A DNA stretch of 64,000 bases from Methanotorris igneus Kol 5 (GTDB lineage: Archaea; AGJL01; Methanococci; Methanococcales; Methanococcaceae). Every line of letters starts with the position of its first letter. Positions within the stretch are counted from its first letter, which is position 1. Location of the stretch: NCBI RefSeq assembly GCF_000214415.1, contig NC_015562.1, positions 558,001-622,000 on the forward strand, read 5' to 3'. The translations under genes and the position numbers were made by a program. This document shows positions 28,960 through 38,320 of this stretch, piece by piece. A model generated the notes under the pieces. It had not been told where the DNA came from. It worked only from the letters and a program-made list of their open reading frames with translations, and made no database searches.

Positions 28960-29838
28960 TCACCCTCTAATGAAAACCAAATACCAAACAACGATTACAA
29001 TAAGGAGAGGAATTTCATAAATAAGCAAATGCAAAGTAGCCAACTTAATCCCTATTTTTCCAAATATGGAGAGTTGCAAAGGAAGGTTTTTTCTTAAATA
29101 AATTGTGATTTTATTGAGAAATTCTGCTACCAAAAGTGAAAACAAAATCTCATTTGGAGTTAGAACATTCCCACTCAAAAGCCCAGATGCAATACCAATA
29201 GCGCCAGAAATCGTGGCAAGTCCAGTCAGCATTATAATCAATACTGTAGAAGGCAAACCTAAGGCATCCAATACTGAATCTGCTAAATTTTCAACAATTT
29301 CCAATAATCCATGCTCTATTAGGTAAGTTATTATCAATACGGATGGAACAAAGGACATCAAAACTCTCGCATATTGTTTTAGCGTGTCTCTTATTATTGC
29401 TTTTATTCCTCCAGACTTAAAATTAAAATCCACATTGATTTGGGTGTTATTTTTTCTTAACATCAAAATACCAAAGAGCAAATACATGCATGTAACTAAA
29501 AACTTAATCAAAACATACAATCCCCCAACATAAAGACCTAAACTCGTCGCCATGGGAATGGCAAAGAACAATATTATATGAATACCAAATGAAAACATAC
29601 CTAAGAAGTATAACGGCATTAGATTTTCCTTTGAAAGTTCTCCTTTATCGCAGAGGTTATTAAGCAAAAAATGCCCAGACGTGGAACTAACAAAGTAAAC
29701 GGCAAGAATTGGAAAATATTTGTTTTTTATGTATTTTTGGAGTTTGTAGAGTATATTTAAGTGACACATAATATTTGCCAATAAAACCCCCAAAAATATC
29801 AATGGAAGAACTTTTGAAAATATCTCTAACACCATCAT
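28960..29838 (-). CDS. Multi-pass membrane protein, nucleoside-recognition (Gate) domain-like
   Basis: 292 residues with about eight hydrophobic segments. The pattern VYFVSSTSGHFLLNNLC, then LYFLGMFSFGIHIILFFAIP in the first half, and FVPSVLIITYLIEHGLLEIV, LTGLATISGAIGIASGLLSG in the second half suggests two inverted Gate-type repeats as in archaeal COG3366-like proteins. Substrate and role unknown. The start with two Met codons lies after AATGATAACATGATGG; the next upstream region holds a two-hairpin element. Not in an operon. Confidence 0.65.
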   Translation of the reverse strand: MMVLEIFSKVLPLIFLGVLLANIMCHLNILYKLQKYIKNKYFPILAVYFVSSTSGHFLLNNLCDKGELSKENLMPLYFLGMFSFGIHIILFFAIPMATSLGLYVGGLYVLIKFLVTCMYLLFGILMLRKNNTQINVDFNFKSGGIKAIIRDTLKQYARVLMSFVPSVLIITYLIEHGLLEIVENLADSVLDALGLPSTVLIIMLTGLATISGAIGIASGLLSGNVLTPNEILFSLLVAEFLNKITIYLRKNLPLQLSIFGKIGIKLATLHLLIYEIPLLIVIVVWYLVFIRG

Positions 29839-29977
29839 GTTATCATTTTTTGACTTTATTTACAGCCGTTTACGTTATAAACAATTAAAATCTTCAATGA
29901 AATGAGGTATAAATATGCTTTATTCAAAATGAAACCTTTTAAAAAGGTTGAACAAAACTTATCGATTTTGTGACCCA

Positions 29978-30040
29978 AACCTTTACGGTTTGGTTTCATC
30001 CAAATAGGATAAGATGCTTCGCTTTGTTCGACGTCCTCTC
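29978..30040 (-). mobile_element. Two-hairpin element, copy 5 (minus strand, degenerate)
   Basis: On the minus strand: loop GAACAAAGCGA between weakly paired arms (GGACGTC / AGCATCTT), linker ATCCTATTTGGATG, then hairpin CCAAACC…GGTTTGG. A further AAACCTTTT/AAAAGGTT hairpin follows near 29931-29950. Fits the family layout but hairpin 1 is imperfect. Confidence 0.5.
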
Positions 30041-30103
30041 TTAGACATCCTCTATTGCAAACTACTTTTTAAGAATACTATTTGTTGCTATTTAAAAAAT
30101 TAA

Positions 30104-30146
30104 TGGCAAAACCAGAGGTTTTGCCGTATAATTCCGCAAACGACTA
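30104..30146. mobile_element. MITE right-end remnant with hairpin
   Basis: GGCAAAACC/GGTTTTGCC hairpin followed by ATTCCGCAAACGACTA and TA, the family right end. No left end identified. The spacer 29839-30364 is otherwise AT-rich with no gene. Confidence 0.5.
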
Positions 30147-30364
30147 TAAATCATTCTGCAATTATATGGAAATTATCCACTCTAAATTTAAATTTAGTGT
30201 ATTATACCTTTATTCAGGACATCCACTACAGAGGGGGTTATAAAGTGCATATATTATCTATAAAAGAGTTTTGATATTTTGTTGTTGAAAAACTTATAAG
30301 GAAACTTTAAGAAAATCAAAAAAGTTAAAATATACTATCAAAAATCCATATAAAAATATTTTGG

Positions 30365-30811
30365 TTAGCCAAGAATCTTAACATCAAATTGGCAATATTC
30401 ATGCCCCAGTCCAGCACAGTGGGTTTCTTTTACTTGGACTTTTTTACCAAAAATATTCTCCAAACAACCTGCTATGAACCCTCCTTCAAAATGGCACAAT
30501 GTCTTACCCATTTTAGGTAATCCAGAACATGTTATGCATTCATATACCCTTACTTGCAGTGGGTTTTCATTTACAATCTCAACAATCCCAATTTTGTTAT
30601 CCTTGCAGAATTCAATTACATCATCTACAGATTTTAAATCTAATGATTCTCCAAATTTTTTTCCAGAAGCGTAAAGTACTGCATTTGCCCCATCACCCAA
30701 ATATTTTTCTAAATCTGCAAATCTAATGATTCTAAACAATACTGTATTTATACTGTCACCAAGTGTGGGTCTATTTGTATTTTTTAAGATATCCAACGGA
30801 ATCTGTGCCAT
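30365..30811 (-). CDS. V4R (4-vinyl reductase) domain protein
   Basis: 148 residues consisting of a single V4R domain. Seen: LGDSINTVLFRIIRFADLEK, NAVLYASGKKFGESLD, VYECITCSGLPKMGKTLCHF, EGGFIAGCLENIFGKKV and KETHCAGLGHEYCQFDVKIL with conserved Cys/His residues that may bind metal. V4R domains act in small-molecule sensing and assembly of chlorophyll, phenol regulation and transport-related proteins; in methanogens stand-alone versions have no assigned role. GGGGATGAGGCA precedes the ATG. Isolated gene upstream of and divergent from hypF. Confidence 0.85.
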   Translation of the reverse strand: MAQIPLDILKNTNRPTLGDSINTVLFRIIRFADLEKYLGDGANAVLYASGKKFGESLDLKSVDDVIEFCKDNKIGIVEIVNENPLQVRVYECITCSGLPKMGKTLCHFEGGFIAGCLENIFGKKVQVKETHCAGLGHEYCQFDVKILG

Positions 30812-31052
30812 TGCCTCATCCCCATAAAAATTTTTGGAATAACTTTATCTACACATGGAAAATTTCTCAACATAAACAGTTGTGGTATATTTGCCAAAAG
30901 CTTACTCAAATTGAATTATTTATTTACTATAATATAAAGTTATCGTTTTTCTTAATGGGGGCATTCCAAAAATTAATAATACCCATTTTAATAATAAATT
31001 ACTGTAATCTTAAACCTAATATCTATTAAAATTATTTTTGTGTGGTGGGTTT

Positions 31053-33341
31053 ATGGATTTCATAAAAATACATGTAAAAGGTATAGTTCAAGGTGTAGGG
31101 TTTAGACCTTTCGTTTATAGAATAGCAAAAGAGAATAATTTAAAAGGATATGTCAAAAATATGGGAAATTACGTTGAAATTGTAGTTGGAGGTAAAAAAG
31201 AAGATATAGAAAAATTTATAGACGATTTAAAGTCAAAAAAGCCCCCACTATCAAAAATTGATGATTTGAAAATATTTAAATTAAGGGATGAAGTAAATTT
31301 TGATGATTTTGTTATATTAGATAGTGAAGAAACAAACAAAGAAGAAGAAGGAACAATCCCAGCAGACGTTGCTATTTGTGATGAATGCCTAAAAGAGATG
31401 ATGGATAAAAACGATAGGAGATACAGATATCCATTCATTGCATGCACAAATTGTGGGCCAAGATTCACCATTGTTGAAAAAGTTCCCTATGATAGGGAAA
31501 ATACATCAATGAGGGACTTTCCACTTTGTGAGGAATGTTTAAAAGAATATAAAAATCCATTAGATAGAAGATTTCATGCCCAAGCAACATGCTGCCCAAA
31601 TTGTGGACCAAAGGTATTCTTAACTGATGAAAATGGAGAAGTTTTATATGAGAAAGATGAAGCAATAAATGAGGCCGTCAAACTCTTAGAGGAAGGTAAA
31701 ATTTTGGCGGTTAAAGGTATTGGGGGGACGCATTTAGTTTGTAAGGTAAATGATGATGAAGTTGTTTTAACATTGAGGGAGAGGTTAGGGAGGCCATCTC
31801 AACCCTTTGCTGTGACGAGTAAATTAGAATATTTAGGTTTATTTGCAGAGTATGATGATGAGGAGTTAGAGACATTAATTTCCCCAAAAAGACCTATTGT
31901 TGTTTTAAAAAAGAATGATGATTATGATAGATATTTCTCAAAATACGTCTCAAATTTAGATACTATTGGCGTTATGCTTCCATATAGTGGGTTGCATTAT
32001 TTGCTTTTTGACAAAGAGATTGCCTACGTAATGACCTCTGCAAATTTACCAGGGCTTCCTATGGTTAAAGATAATGGGGAAATATTGAAGAAATTAAAAG
32101 GCATTGCGGATTATTTCTTATTGCATAATAGGAGGATTATAAATAGATGTGATGACAGCGTTATGAAAAAGATAAACAACAGAATGATATTCTTAAGGAG
32201 ATCAAGGGGCTTTGCACCAGAGCCAATTGAAGTGGACATAGAGAACAACAAAAACATCCTCTGCGTTGGAGGGGAATTGAACTCAATAGCATGCCTTGTA
32301 AAGAAAAATAAATTCTATCTAACCCAATACATTGGAAATACATCAAAATATGAGACCTTTTGTTATTTAAAGGATGCAATAAACAACATAATAAAAATAA
32401 CCAACACAAATAAAATTGATGCTGTTGTTTGTGATATGCATCCCCTCTTTAATTCAACAAAATTTGCTGAGGAGTTAGCAGATAAGGGGGTAGAGTTATT
32501 TAGAATTCAACATCACCACGCACACGCGTTCTCATTGATGGGGGATAATAATTACTTTGATGATTGCGTAATCATGGCTTTGGATGGAGTCGGTTATGGA
32601 TTGGATGGAAATATCTGGGGTGGAGAAATATTTGCATGGAAAAACAATAAAATGGAAAGAATAGGGCACTTAGAAGAGCAGTATCAACTTGGTGGGGATT
32701 TGGCAACAAAATATCCTCTTAGAATGTTGTTGGGGATTTTATATAAGAAAATTTGTGAAGAAGCAATAGATATTATAAAGGAATATAACTTCTTCTCAGA
32801 GAAAGAATTGAAGATTTTCGCTCTCCAATTAAAAAAGAAAATCAACTGTCCAATAACCACTTCATGTGGAAGGGTTTTAGATGCCATATCCTCACTTTTA
32901 TCAGTTACCTTTGAAAAAACCTACGATGGAGAGCCCGCAATAAGGTTAGAGGCATTGGCAAGTGAATATATAAAAAGAAAAAGAATAGACATTGAAGTTT
33001 CCCCAAAAATAAAAAATAACATATTAAATACAACAGATTTGGTTTATGACTGCTATGAGATGCTTAAAAATGGTATTGATAGAGGATCTATTGCTTACTA
33101 TGCCCACATTTACATTGCAGATGGGCTCTCAAGGATAGCAATAAAAAATGCGGAGAAGTTAGATGTTGAGTGTATTGGGTTGAGTGGAGGAGTATCTTAC
33201 AATAAGATTATTTCAGAGAGAATCAGAAAGAATGTTGAAAATTGTGGATTTAAATTTTTATACCACAAGAACGTACCAAATGGTGACGGGGGTCTAAGTT
33301 TTGGGCAGGGGGTTGGATACATACTGATGAATTCGCAATAA
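31053..33341 (+). CDS. hypF: Carbamoyltransferase HypF (hydrogenase maturation)
   Basis: 762 residues from ATG 31053 (GGTGGGTTT upstream). HypF makes the cyano ligands of [NiFe]-hydrogenases with HypE from carbamoyl phosphate. Domains in order: acylphosphatase-like (IHVKGIVQGVGFRPFVYRIA), two zinc fingers (CDECLKEMMD…CTNCGPRF and CEECLKEYK…CCPNCGPK), YrdC-like (LEEGKILAVKGIGGTHLVCK), and the Kae1-like domain with IQHHHAHAFSLMGDN and MALDGVGYGLDGNIWGGEIF, ending GLSGGVSYNKIISERIRKNV. hypA lies 10 kb away, as scattered hyp genes are usual in this order. Confidence 0.96.
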   Translation: MDFIKIHVKGIVQGVGFRPFVYRIAKENNLKGYVKNMGNYVEIVVGGKKEDIEKFIDDLKSKKPPLSKIDDLKIFKLRDEVNFDDFVILDSEETNKEEEGTIPADVAICDECLKEMMDKNDRRYRYPFIACTNCGPRFTIVEKVPYDRENTSMRDFPLCEECLKEYKNPLDRRFHAQATCCPNCGPKVFLTDENGEVLYEKDEAINEAVKLLEEGKILAVKGIGGTHLVCKVNDDEVVLTLRERLGRPSQPFAVTSKLEYLGLFAEYDDEELETLISPKRPIVVLKKNDDYDRYFSKYVSNLDTIGVMLPYSGLHYLLFDKEIAYVMTSANLPGLPMVKDNGEILKKLKGIADYFLLHNRRIINRCDDSVMKKINNRMIFLRRSRGFAPEPIEVDIENNKNILCVGGELNSIACLVKKNKFYLTQYIGNTSKYETFCYLKDAINNIIKITNTNKIDAVVCDMHPLFNSTKFAEELADKGVELFRIQHHHAHAFSLMGDNNYFDDCVIMALDGVGYGLDGNIWGGEIFAWKNNKMERIGHLEEQYQLGGDLATKYPLRMLLGILYKKICEEAIDIIKEYNFFSEKELKIFALQLKKKINCPITTSCGRVLDAISSLLSVTFEKTYDGEPAIRLEALASEYIKRKRIDIEVSPKIKNNILNTTDLVYDCYEMLKNGIDRGSIAYYAHIYIADGLSRIAIKNAEKLDVECIGLSGGVSYNKIISERIRKNVENCGFKFLYHKNVPNGDGGLSFGQGVGYILMNSQ

Positions 33342-33399
33342 AAGTTTATATGTAGGGTGTCTCAACTTAATTTTAATTAAAAAATGCGATAGTGATATT

Positions 33400-33993
33400 A
33401 TGATTAAGGTTTACAGAATTGATGGAATTTGGGCAATATTAATTTTGGGGTTAATATTATTGCTCATAATTGCTGGAGTGTTCCTATTGATTCCACTCGC
33501 CGTTTTATTAGGGACTTATCTATTATATAGGAAGTTTAAAGTGTCTATTCATGAATTTATTAAGAAATTAAGGAGGAAAAAAATAAAAATAAAAGATACC
33601 TCACAGAGTGGTGAAGTAAAAATAAACTTTGGAAGAAAAATTCCTATTGAAGATTCATCAGAAATTTCCAAAACAAAAGAAGAATCGAAAGGAGAAATTA
33701 ATGAGGAAATTAGAGAGTTTATTGAATACCTTAAAAATGTTGGGATGGAGTTTAAAGATGGGGTATTATATTATGAAGGCAAAAAACTTTATCCAACATA
33801 TAGGAAAAGTTATCCTGTCAATGAAATAATAAAGTTGGATATCCCAAAAGATTTTGATGCCATAATTTTGGGATTGAAAGGATTTCCATGGGAACCAAAG
33901 TTTTTATATTTAATTCCAATTGATGAAGCAAAAGAGAGAATGAGCATTGATGAATTAAAAAAATATGAGTTTAAAATAAAGCAAATAAAATAA
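33400..33993 (+). CDS. Membrane-anchored protein of unknown function
   Basis: 197 residues. An N-terminal hydrophobic hairpin or double helix (IWAILILGLILLLIIAGVFL then PLAVLLGTYLLY) precedes a lysine-rich linker and a soluble C-terminal domain of about 90 residues (EEIREFIEYLKNVGMEFKDG … FLYLIPIDEAKERMSIDELK). I do not recognise the family. The start has GTGATATT just upstream. Same strand as hypF, 58 bases after it, so co-transcription is possible. The CRISPR leader begins downstream. Confidence 0.7.
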   Translation: MIKVYRIDGIWAILILGLILLLIIAGVFLLIPLAVLLGTYLLYRKFKVSIHEFIKKLRRKKIKIKDTSQSGEVKINFGRKIPIEDSSEISKTKEESKGEINEEIREFIEYLKNVGMEFKDGVLYYEGKKLYPTYRKSYPVNEIIKLDIPKDFDAIILGLKGFPWEPKFLYLIPIDEAKERMSIDELKKYEFKIKQIK

Positions 33994-34559
33994 TTTGACG
34001 GCTAATCAAAATAACGCTTTGGTATTATAGTCTCAGACGTTAATAAGTGGAAAATTACCATTGGAAAATTATTATTGGTTTTATATTCAAAACAAAATTT
34101 TTCGGCAAAAATTTTTGTCCAAGACAATTTTTCATAACTCTATATTCCAAGATTTGGATTTTAGTATTATAAAATTCATGAAAAGTATTACTACCCCTCT
34201 CTCGCTAAAAATTATTATTTTTTAGTTTACTAAATTTTCAGGCAATATTTTTTAATTTTAAGGATTTTTATCAAATTTCGGAGGGTGCTTTATTTTTAAG
34301 AATTTAAATATTTAATTTTATGGATTTATTGAGATTTTTGGATTTTAAGGAATAATAGGAATTATTTCAAGTTTTCCCCGATTGATGAAGTTTATTTAAC
34401 GATTTAAAACGATTTTAAAAAATTATTTCGAATTTAAACGATTTTTAGAGAAGTGCAGAGGTATATAAATGAACACTGTTAATACCCCTTCGAAAATCAA
34501 TGCTTTAAAAAGAAGCAAATAGAAACCTTTATATAGGAAAAAGAGCAAAATATTGTCCT
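33994..34559 (+). promoter_or_regulatory. CRISPR leader region
   Basis: About 560 bases of AT-rich, non-coding DNA immediately left of the first repeat. Placed as leader because the repeat 3' end (ATGGAAAT, the crRNA 5' handle type) faces right and the degenerate repeat is at the far right end. Contains T- and A-rich runs and repeats of the motif TTTAAGGATTTT/TTTTAAGGAAT near 34255-34350. No ORF seen. Confidence 0.6.
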
Positions 34560-35660
34560 GTTAAAATCAGACCCTTAGGGGGATGGAAATTACTTCCCAC
34601 CTATACATTTTTTTCAATAATTTTTCCATCATCTAGTTAAAATCAGACCCTTAGGGGGATGGAAATGGAACACCATTCAATATTATGAATCTAAATCTTG
34701 GAGTTAAAATCAGACCCTTAGGGGGATGGAAATGAGAAACTTTGAGTTACAAGTATTGCAAACCATAAGTTAAAATCAGACCCTTAGGGGGATGGAAATG
34801 AGAGGGACGACATTAGTTCATTGGATTGTAGAAGTCAATTGCTTTGGCTTTTGATTGACAGTTAAAATCAGACCCTTAGGGGGATGGAAATGTCCCTACC
34901 ATCCAATAAACAGATGGCTCGGGACTGTTAAAATCAGACCCTTAGGGGGATGGAAATTGCTACTAAAACGCAAAAAGTTTAAGGTTAAAGCAAAGAGTTA
35001 AAATCAGACCCTTAGGGGGATGGAAATATTTTTAAGAACTTTAAAACCGAAACATATATATATGTTAAAATCAGACCCTTAGGGGGATGGAAATAATGGA
35101 AAAAGGCACAAAAATGGGCAATATTAAAAATTATTGATTTAGTTAAAATCAGACCCTTAGGGGGATGGAAATATATAATCAATATACAATATATACACAT
35201 GTAGTTTTGTTAAAATCAGACCCTTAGGGGGATGGAAATTGGTATGATTGTAATTGAATTCTAAATAATCTGATTCGTGTTAAAATCAGACCCTTAGGGG
35301 GATGGAAATCTTTTCTAAACCTCCAAGTGTGCTTCAAATCATTAAGTTAAGTTAAAATCAGACCCTTAGGGGGATGGAAATCAACAATTTCTATCTTAAT
35401 ATCACTCTTTTCAACAATTTGTTAAAATCAGACCCTTAGGGGGATGGAAATCAACAATTTCTATCTTAATATCACTCTTTTCAACAATTTGTTAAAATCA
35501 GACCCTTAGGGGGATGGAAATGATGAAGCCCCAAAACCATTAAAAGCCATTTGGAAAGGGTTAAAATCAGACCCTTAGGGGGATGGAAATGCTGGTGGAG
35601 CTGTTAAGTAATTTACATAGATATTAACAGTTAAAATCAGACCCTTAGGGGGATGGAAAT
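34560..35660 (+). CRISPR. CRISPR array, 16 identical 31-nt repeats, 15 spacers
   Basis: The repeat begins GTTAAAATCAGACCC and ends TTAGGGGGATGGAAAT, 31 bases, identical in all 16 copies (starts 34560, 34636, 34703, 34769, 34861, 34927, 34997, 35064, 35142, 35209, 35279, 35351, 35421, 35491, 35560, 35630). Spacers are 35-47 nt except spacer 4, which is 61 nt. Spacers 12 and 13 are identical (39 nt), a local repeat-spacer duplication. A degenerate repeat remnant lies at 35741-35764, after an inserted two-hairpin element. No cas genes are in the window; the repeat type is that of Methanocaldococcus-like genomes with type I-B/III systems encoded elsewhere (inference). Confidence 0.98.
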
Positions 35661-35680
35661 TTTATTTTTACCTAAAAGAG

Positions 35681-35739
35681 GCACTGCCGAGCGAAGCGAA
35701 GTAGTGCATCCCTTTTGATGAAACTTTTCTAAAGTTTCA
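35681..35739 (+). mobile_element. Two-hairpin element, copy 4 (distal end of the CRISPR array)
   Basis: Hairpin 1 GCACTGC…GTAGTGC (one mismatch) with loop holding GAGCGAAGCGA; linker ATCCCTTTTGATG; hairpin 2 TGAAACTTTT…AAAGTTTCA. It lies between the last intact repeat (ends 35660) and a degenerate repeat-like sequence TTAGAGCCTTAGGGGAG at 35741. Confidence 0.65.
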
Positions 35740-35816
35740 ATTAGAGCCTTAGGGGAGTAAAAATCTTAAATTTCTTTTTTTTTCACTGTTTTATGTTAGG
35801 ATTGGGTTCTTGAGTA

Positions 35817-35997
35817 TAGTTGTTCGCCAATTTTTTGCACGGATTTAGATGCAACAAAATTATACGGCAAAACTTTGTTTTGCCATTTATTTTTTAAAGG
35901 TAATAAACCATATTGCAAAATTCCAAATAAAGGTTAATTATCACTTATACTTATATAATCTAATAGGGATTTCATGCATTTGTAAGGCGAACAACTA
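35817..35997. mobile_element. Complete MITE (181 bp)
   Basis: Inverted ends TAGTTGTTCGCCAA and GGCGAACAACTA, TA on both flanks. Shares hairpin ACGGCAAAAC/GTTTTGCC and interior with the 11851-11984 copy but carries about 45 extra bases near the left end (GCACGGATTTAGATGCAAC region) and a few elsewhere. Confidence 0.8.
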
Positions 35998-36118
35998 TAG
36001 TTTGTTATTAACTTCATCGTATAACTAAACATGCAAATATTTGCATATATAAATATAACTTTTAAATTGGAACAAATTTTTTGCAATGGTTGTTTTCCCA
36101 CAAACAAAAAATTAATAT

Positions 36119-36202
36119 GCGGCAAAATCCCAAGGGATTTTGCCAAAAGATATACGGCAAAACCTTCGGTTTTGCCAAAAACCCTTCTAACGCACACAAC
36201 TA
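36119..36202. mobile_element. MITE right-end remnant with two hairpins
   Basis: Two GGCAAAA…TTTTGCC hairpins followed by CCCTTCTAACGCACACAACTA and TA. The layout copies the remnant at 4891-4985. No clear left end. The spacer from here to 36389 is AT-rich, no gene seen. Confidence 0.5.
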
Positions 36203-36389
36203 TAAATCAACATTTACAAAATATTTAAATTTATGAATGGAGTTTATAGGATTTATGTAAATTTAACAACATGCAATATCAATTTAAAAAAGAAAAAATT
36301 AATCAACATCCATAAATATTTAATCTCCAAGGAAAATATGGTAAAATTGATGGTCATGACCACATAGCCAATATTTCCCACTGACTATA

Positions 36390-36596
36390 TTAAATCTTTC
36401 CTTTCATAACTAACTCTGCAAACTTCTCAAAACTTCTGTCGTAGGTTTTCTCAACATCATCTGGGAAACAGCACGCAGGCAACTGTCTATTTCTTAAATG
36501 GTAATGCAAACACTCACAGCATAAACCTTTTCTTGAGCATGATGGGTAAGAACAATTACATCTGTTTAGATTTTTCTCTTTATTCGGACACTCCAT
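36390..36596 (-). CDS. DUF6485 family cysteine-rich small protein
   Basis: 68 residues with [40 protein letters not shown] and [20 protein letters not shown]. Nine to ten cysteines in compact spacing suggest zinc or Fe-S binding. Family is widespread in methanogens and anaerobic bacteria; function unknown. GGAGGGGGATA precedes the ATG, and the gene overlaps the 3' end of the upstream gene by 17 bases, so translation is probably coupled. Confidence 0.85.
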   Translation of the reverse strand: MECPNKEKNLNRCNCSYPSCSRKGLCCECLHYHLRNRQLPACCFPDDVEKTYDRSFEKFAELVMKGKI

Positions 36597-37164
36597 TATC
36601 CCCCTCCTCTAATTCTTTTAAAAATGCTGCAATTTTTTTAACTACGATTTTTGCTTCTTCTTCTGTTTTAGGATATTCCACATTTAAAACAGGAATGCCC
36701 TTTCTTCTAATCAAATATTTTGTTAATTCATTTGTTCTCTCACATCCAACACATCCAAAGCCAATTGGAGCATTTTTCATTATAATAGCTGCCTCTGCCT
36801 CTTCTATCAATGGCCCTATTAATGACATTCTTCCCCTAACTCCAGAAGGGACTTCAATTGCAGCATATTTTAATCCTTTCTTTGGATCTTCGTCAGTTAT
36901 GTTTAATGGGGGGCTATCTATCTCAGCAGTTCTAACTTTTTGCCCAATTACATTGTTTAACATCAAAGGCTTATGCCCAAACCTCTCAACCAAATCTCCC
37001 AGTATTAAACTGTTTGGAGGAAATATGAATACTTTCTTCACTTTATCACCTAAAAAATTAATTATGCTCAAAGCAAAATAGACGTTTGTATTTTTAAATT
37101 TTTCGTATTTCATTGCTATATTTTTTAGAACTATAATGTTCAAATAGGTCAAATCCTCTTTCAA
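36580..37164 (-). CDS. Methanogenesis marker protein 5-like
   Basis: About 194 residues. Features: [60 protein letters not shown] and [20 protein letters not shown]. These fit the protein family found only in methanogens and named putative methanogenesis marker protein 5; role unproved. The start is uncertain: the first frame-opening codon is a TTG at 37164 and another TTG lies a few codons in; there is no strong ribosome site. It overlaps the DUF6485 gene and follows the DUF2111 gene, making a three-gene marker cluster. Confidence 0.75.
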   Translation of the reverse strand: MKEDLTYLNIIVLKNIAMKYEKFKNTNVYFALSIINFLGDKVKKVFIFPPNSLILGDLVERFGHKPLMLNNVIGQKVRTAEIDSPPLNITDEDPKKGLKYAAIEVPSGVRGRMSLIGPLIEEAEAAIIMKNAPIGFGCVGCERTNELTKYLIRRKGIPVLNVEYPKTEEEAKIVVKKIAAFLKELEEGDNGVSE

Positions 37165-37199
37165 AAATTTTAGGAGTCTATTTAAACTCTAATACAATT

Positions 37200-37589
37200 T
37201 TATTTTGGGAATGCATCTTCAGGTAAAAACTCAGATAACTCTGGTCTTCTTGCAAGCAATAAAACTTCCTCAAATATTCCAGCAGTGATATCAACAGCAC
37301 CAATTGCTCCTAAAACCTCATCCCCATCTTTTATAGGCACAACAATTACTGGAAGTCCTTTATATGGCCCTACAATTGGAGTTACTCTTAGAACTTCCCC
37401 CTTCTCTATTGCCAGCTTTAACACATACCCCTCATAGTTGTCATCAACAACTTTACCCTTCTCTAACCTGACTCCGGGTTTTTCCTTACTTCTTGCTGTT
37501 ACAGGAAGTTTATTTACTAAAATATGGATAGCCATAGCTAATGGTAACAAATCTTTTGAATCAGCATTTTTAAATACTTCTTTAAGCAT
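37200..37589 (-). CDS. DUF2111 family protein
   Basis: 129 residues, methanogen-specific family. Visible: DLLPLAMAIHILVNKLPVTA, GVRLEKGKVVDDNYEGYVLK, VTPIVGPYKGLPVIVVPIKD and VLGAIGAVDITAGIFEEVLL, a fold that looks like a PAS/GAF-type or roadblock-like sensor core, though this is a guess. GAGGTGTAGAAG precedes the ATG. Likely co-transcribed with the next two genes downstream (35-base gap). Confidence 0.85.
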   Translation of the reverse strand: MLKEVFKNADSKDLLPLAMAIHILVNKLPVTARSKEKPGVRLEKGKVVDDNYEGYVLKLAIEKGEVLRVTPIVGPYKGLPVIVVPIKDGDEVLGAIGAVDITAGIFEEVLLLARRPELSEFLPEDAFPK

Positions 37590-37649
37590 CTTCTACACCT
37601 CACAACAACCTACATTAATATTTGGATAATGAAAAATATATAGTTTTTG

Positions 37650-38234
37650 TTATTTTTTTAGCTCATTAAGTTTATTATACCACCTCATCAAAATCTCTCG
37701 AGATTTTTTCAATTTGAAATTTCCAACATCCAATAAAAACTTCAAATAATCTTCATTAACAAGGATTTTTCCATCTTTCCCAATTGGGGCATCTATCTTA
37801 TATGTACCAAGTATTTCCACAATAACCCTCTTATCGCTAACTGATTTTATAGACGATGCCTTTAATCCATTATGTATAGCAAGTTCGACCATTTTCTTTG
37901 CTGAATTTATATCCCTCGCTGCTATGTGCAATATTGGAGAGTTCATAACAAAAACCATCAATTCAAAATCATCGGATTTTTTTCTTAATGCCTCGAATAG
38001 TTCATCATAAGTTGCATAATGATGCCACTTTCCCAGCCATCGCGAGTGGATTTTTGGATTTTTTCCCTTAGGAAATTCCATTATCCCGCATCTTCCAATA
38101 CAACTACTTGTTGTGTAATAATCATCTAATTCATTAATCTTATTTATTATTGGGATTATCTCTTCATCTACAAGATTGCTTCTTATAGCAAGTTCAAGTT
38201 CCATCAAAGTTTTTCTTTTATCATCCTCAAACAT
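37650..38234 (-). CDS. taw3: tRNA wybutosine-synthesis methyltransferase Taw3 (TYW3 family)
   Basis: 194 residues. TYW3/Taw3 N-methylates the wyosine precursor at position 37 of tRNA-Phe. Seen: the N-terminal DDYYTTSSCIGRCGIMEFPK with the conserved SSCxGR motif, SRWLGKWHHYATYDEL, LHIAARDINSAKKMVELAIH and GLKASSIKSVSDKRVIVEIL. GGTGGAAGT precedes the ATG. Isolated, 60 bases downstream of nothing obvious; next genes belong to the marker cluster on the same strand. Confidence 0.93.
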   Translation of the reverse strand: MFEDDKRKTLMELELAIRSNLVDEEIIPIINKINELDDYYTTSSCIGRCGIMEFPKGKNPKIHSRWLGKWHHYATYDELFEALRKKSDDFELMVFVMNSPILHIAARDINSAKKMVELAIHNGLKASSIKSVSDKRVIVEILGTYKIDAPIGKDGKILVNEDYLKFLLDVGNFKLKKSREILMRWYNKLNELKK

Positions 38235-38320
38235 ACTTCCACCTAAACAGAAAAGGTTATAAATAAAAGGCCATATAGAGGGATTTTAAAAATTTAATTA
38301 AAAATTTAATATTAAAAATA

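Noticed and set aside
31053-33341. Intein or frameshift in hypF
   Set aside because: All domains are in order and the length is normal.
35012-35200. 62-codon minus-strand ORF in the CRISPR array
   Set aside because: It is a translation of repeats and spacers (the peptide FHPPKGLILT recurs); no gene.
36533-37081. 182-codon plus-strand ORF opposite the marker protein 5 gene
   Set aside because: Shadow of the two overlapping minus-strand genes, which have family matches.
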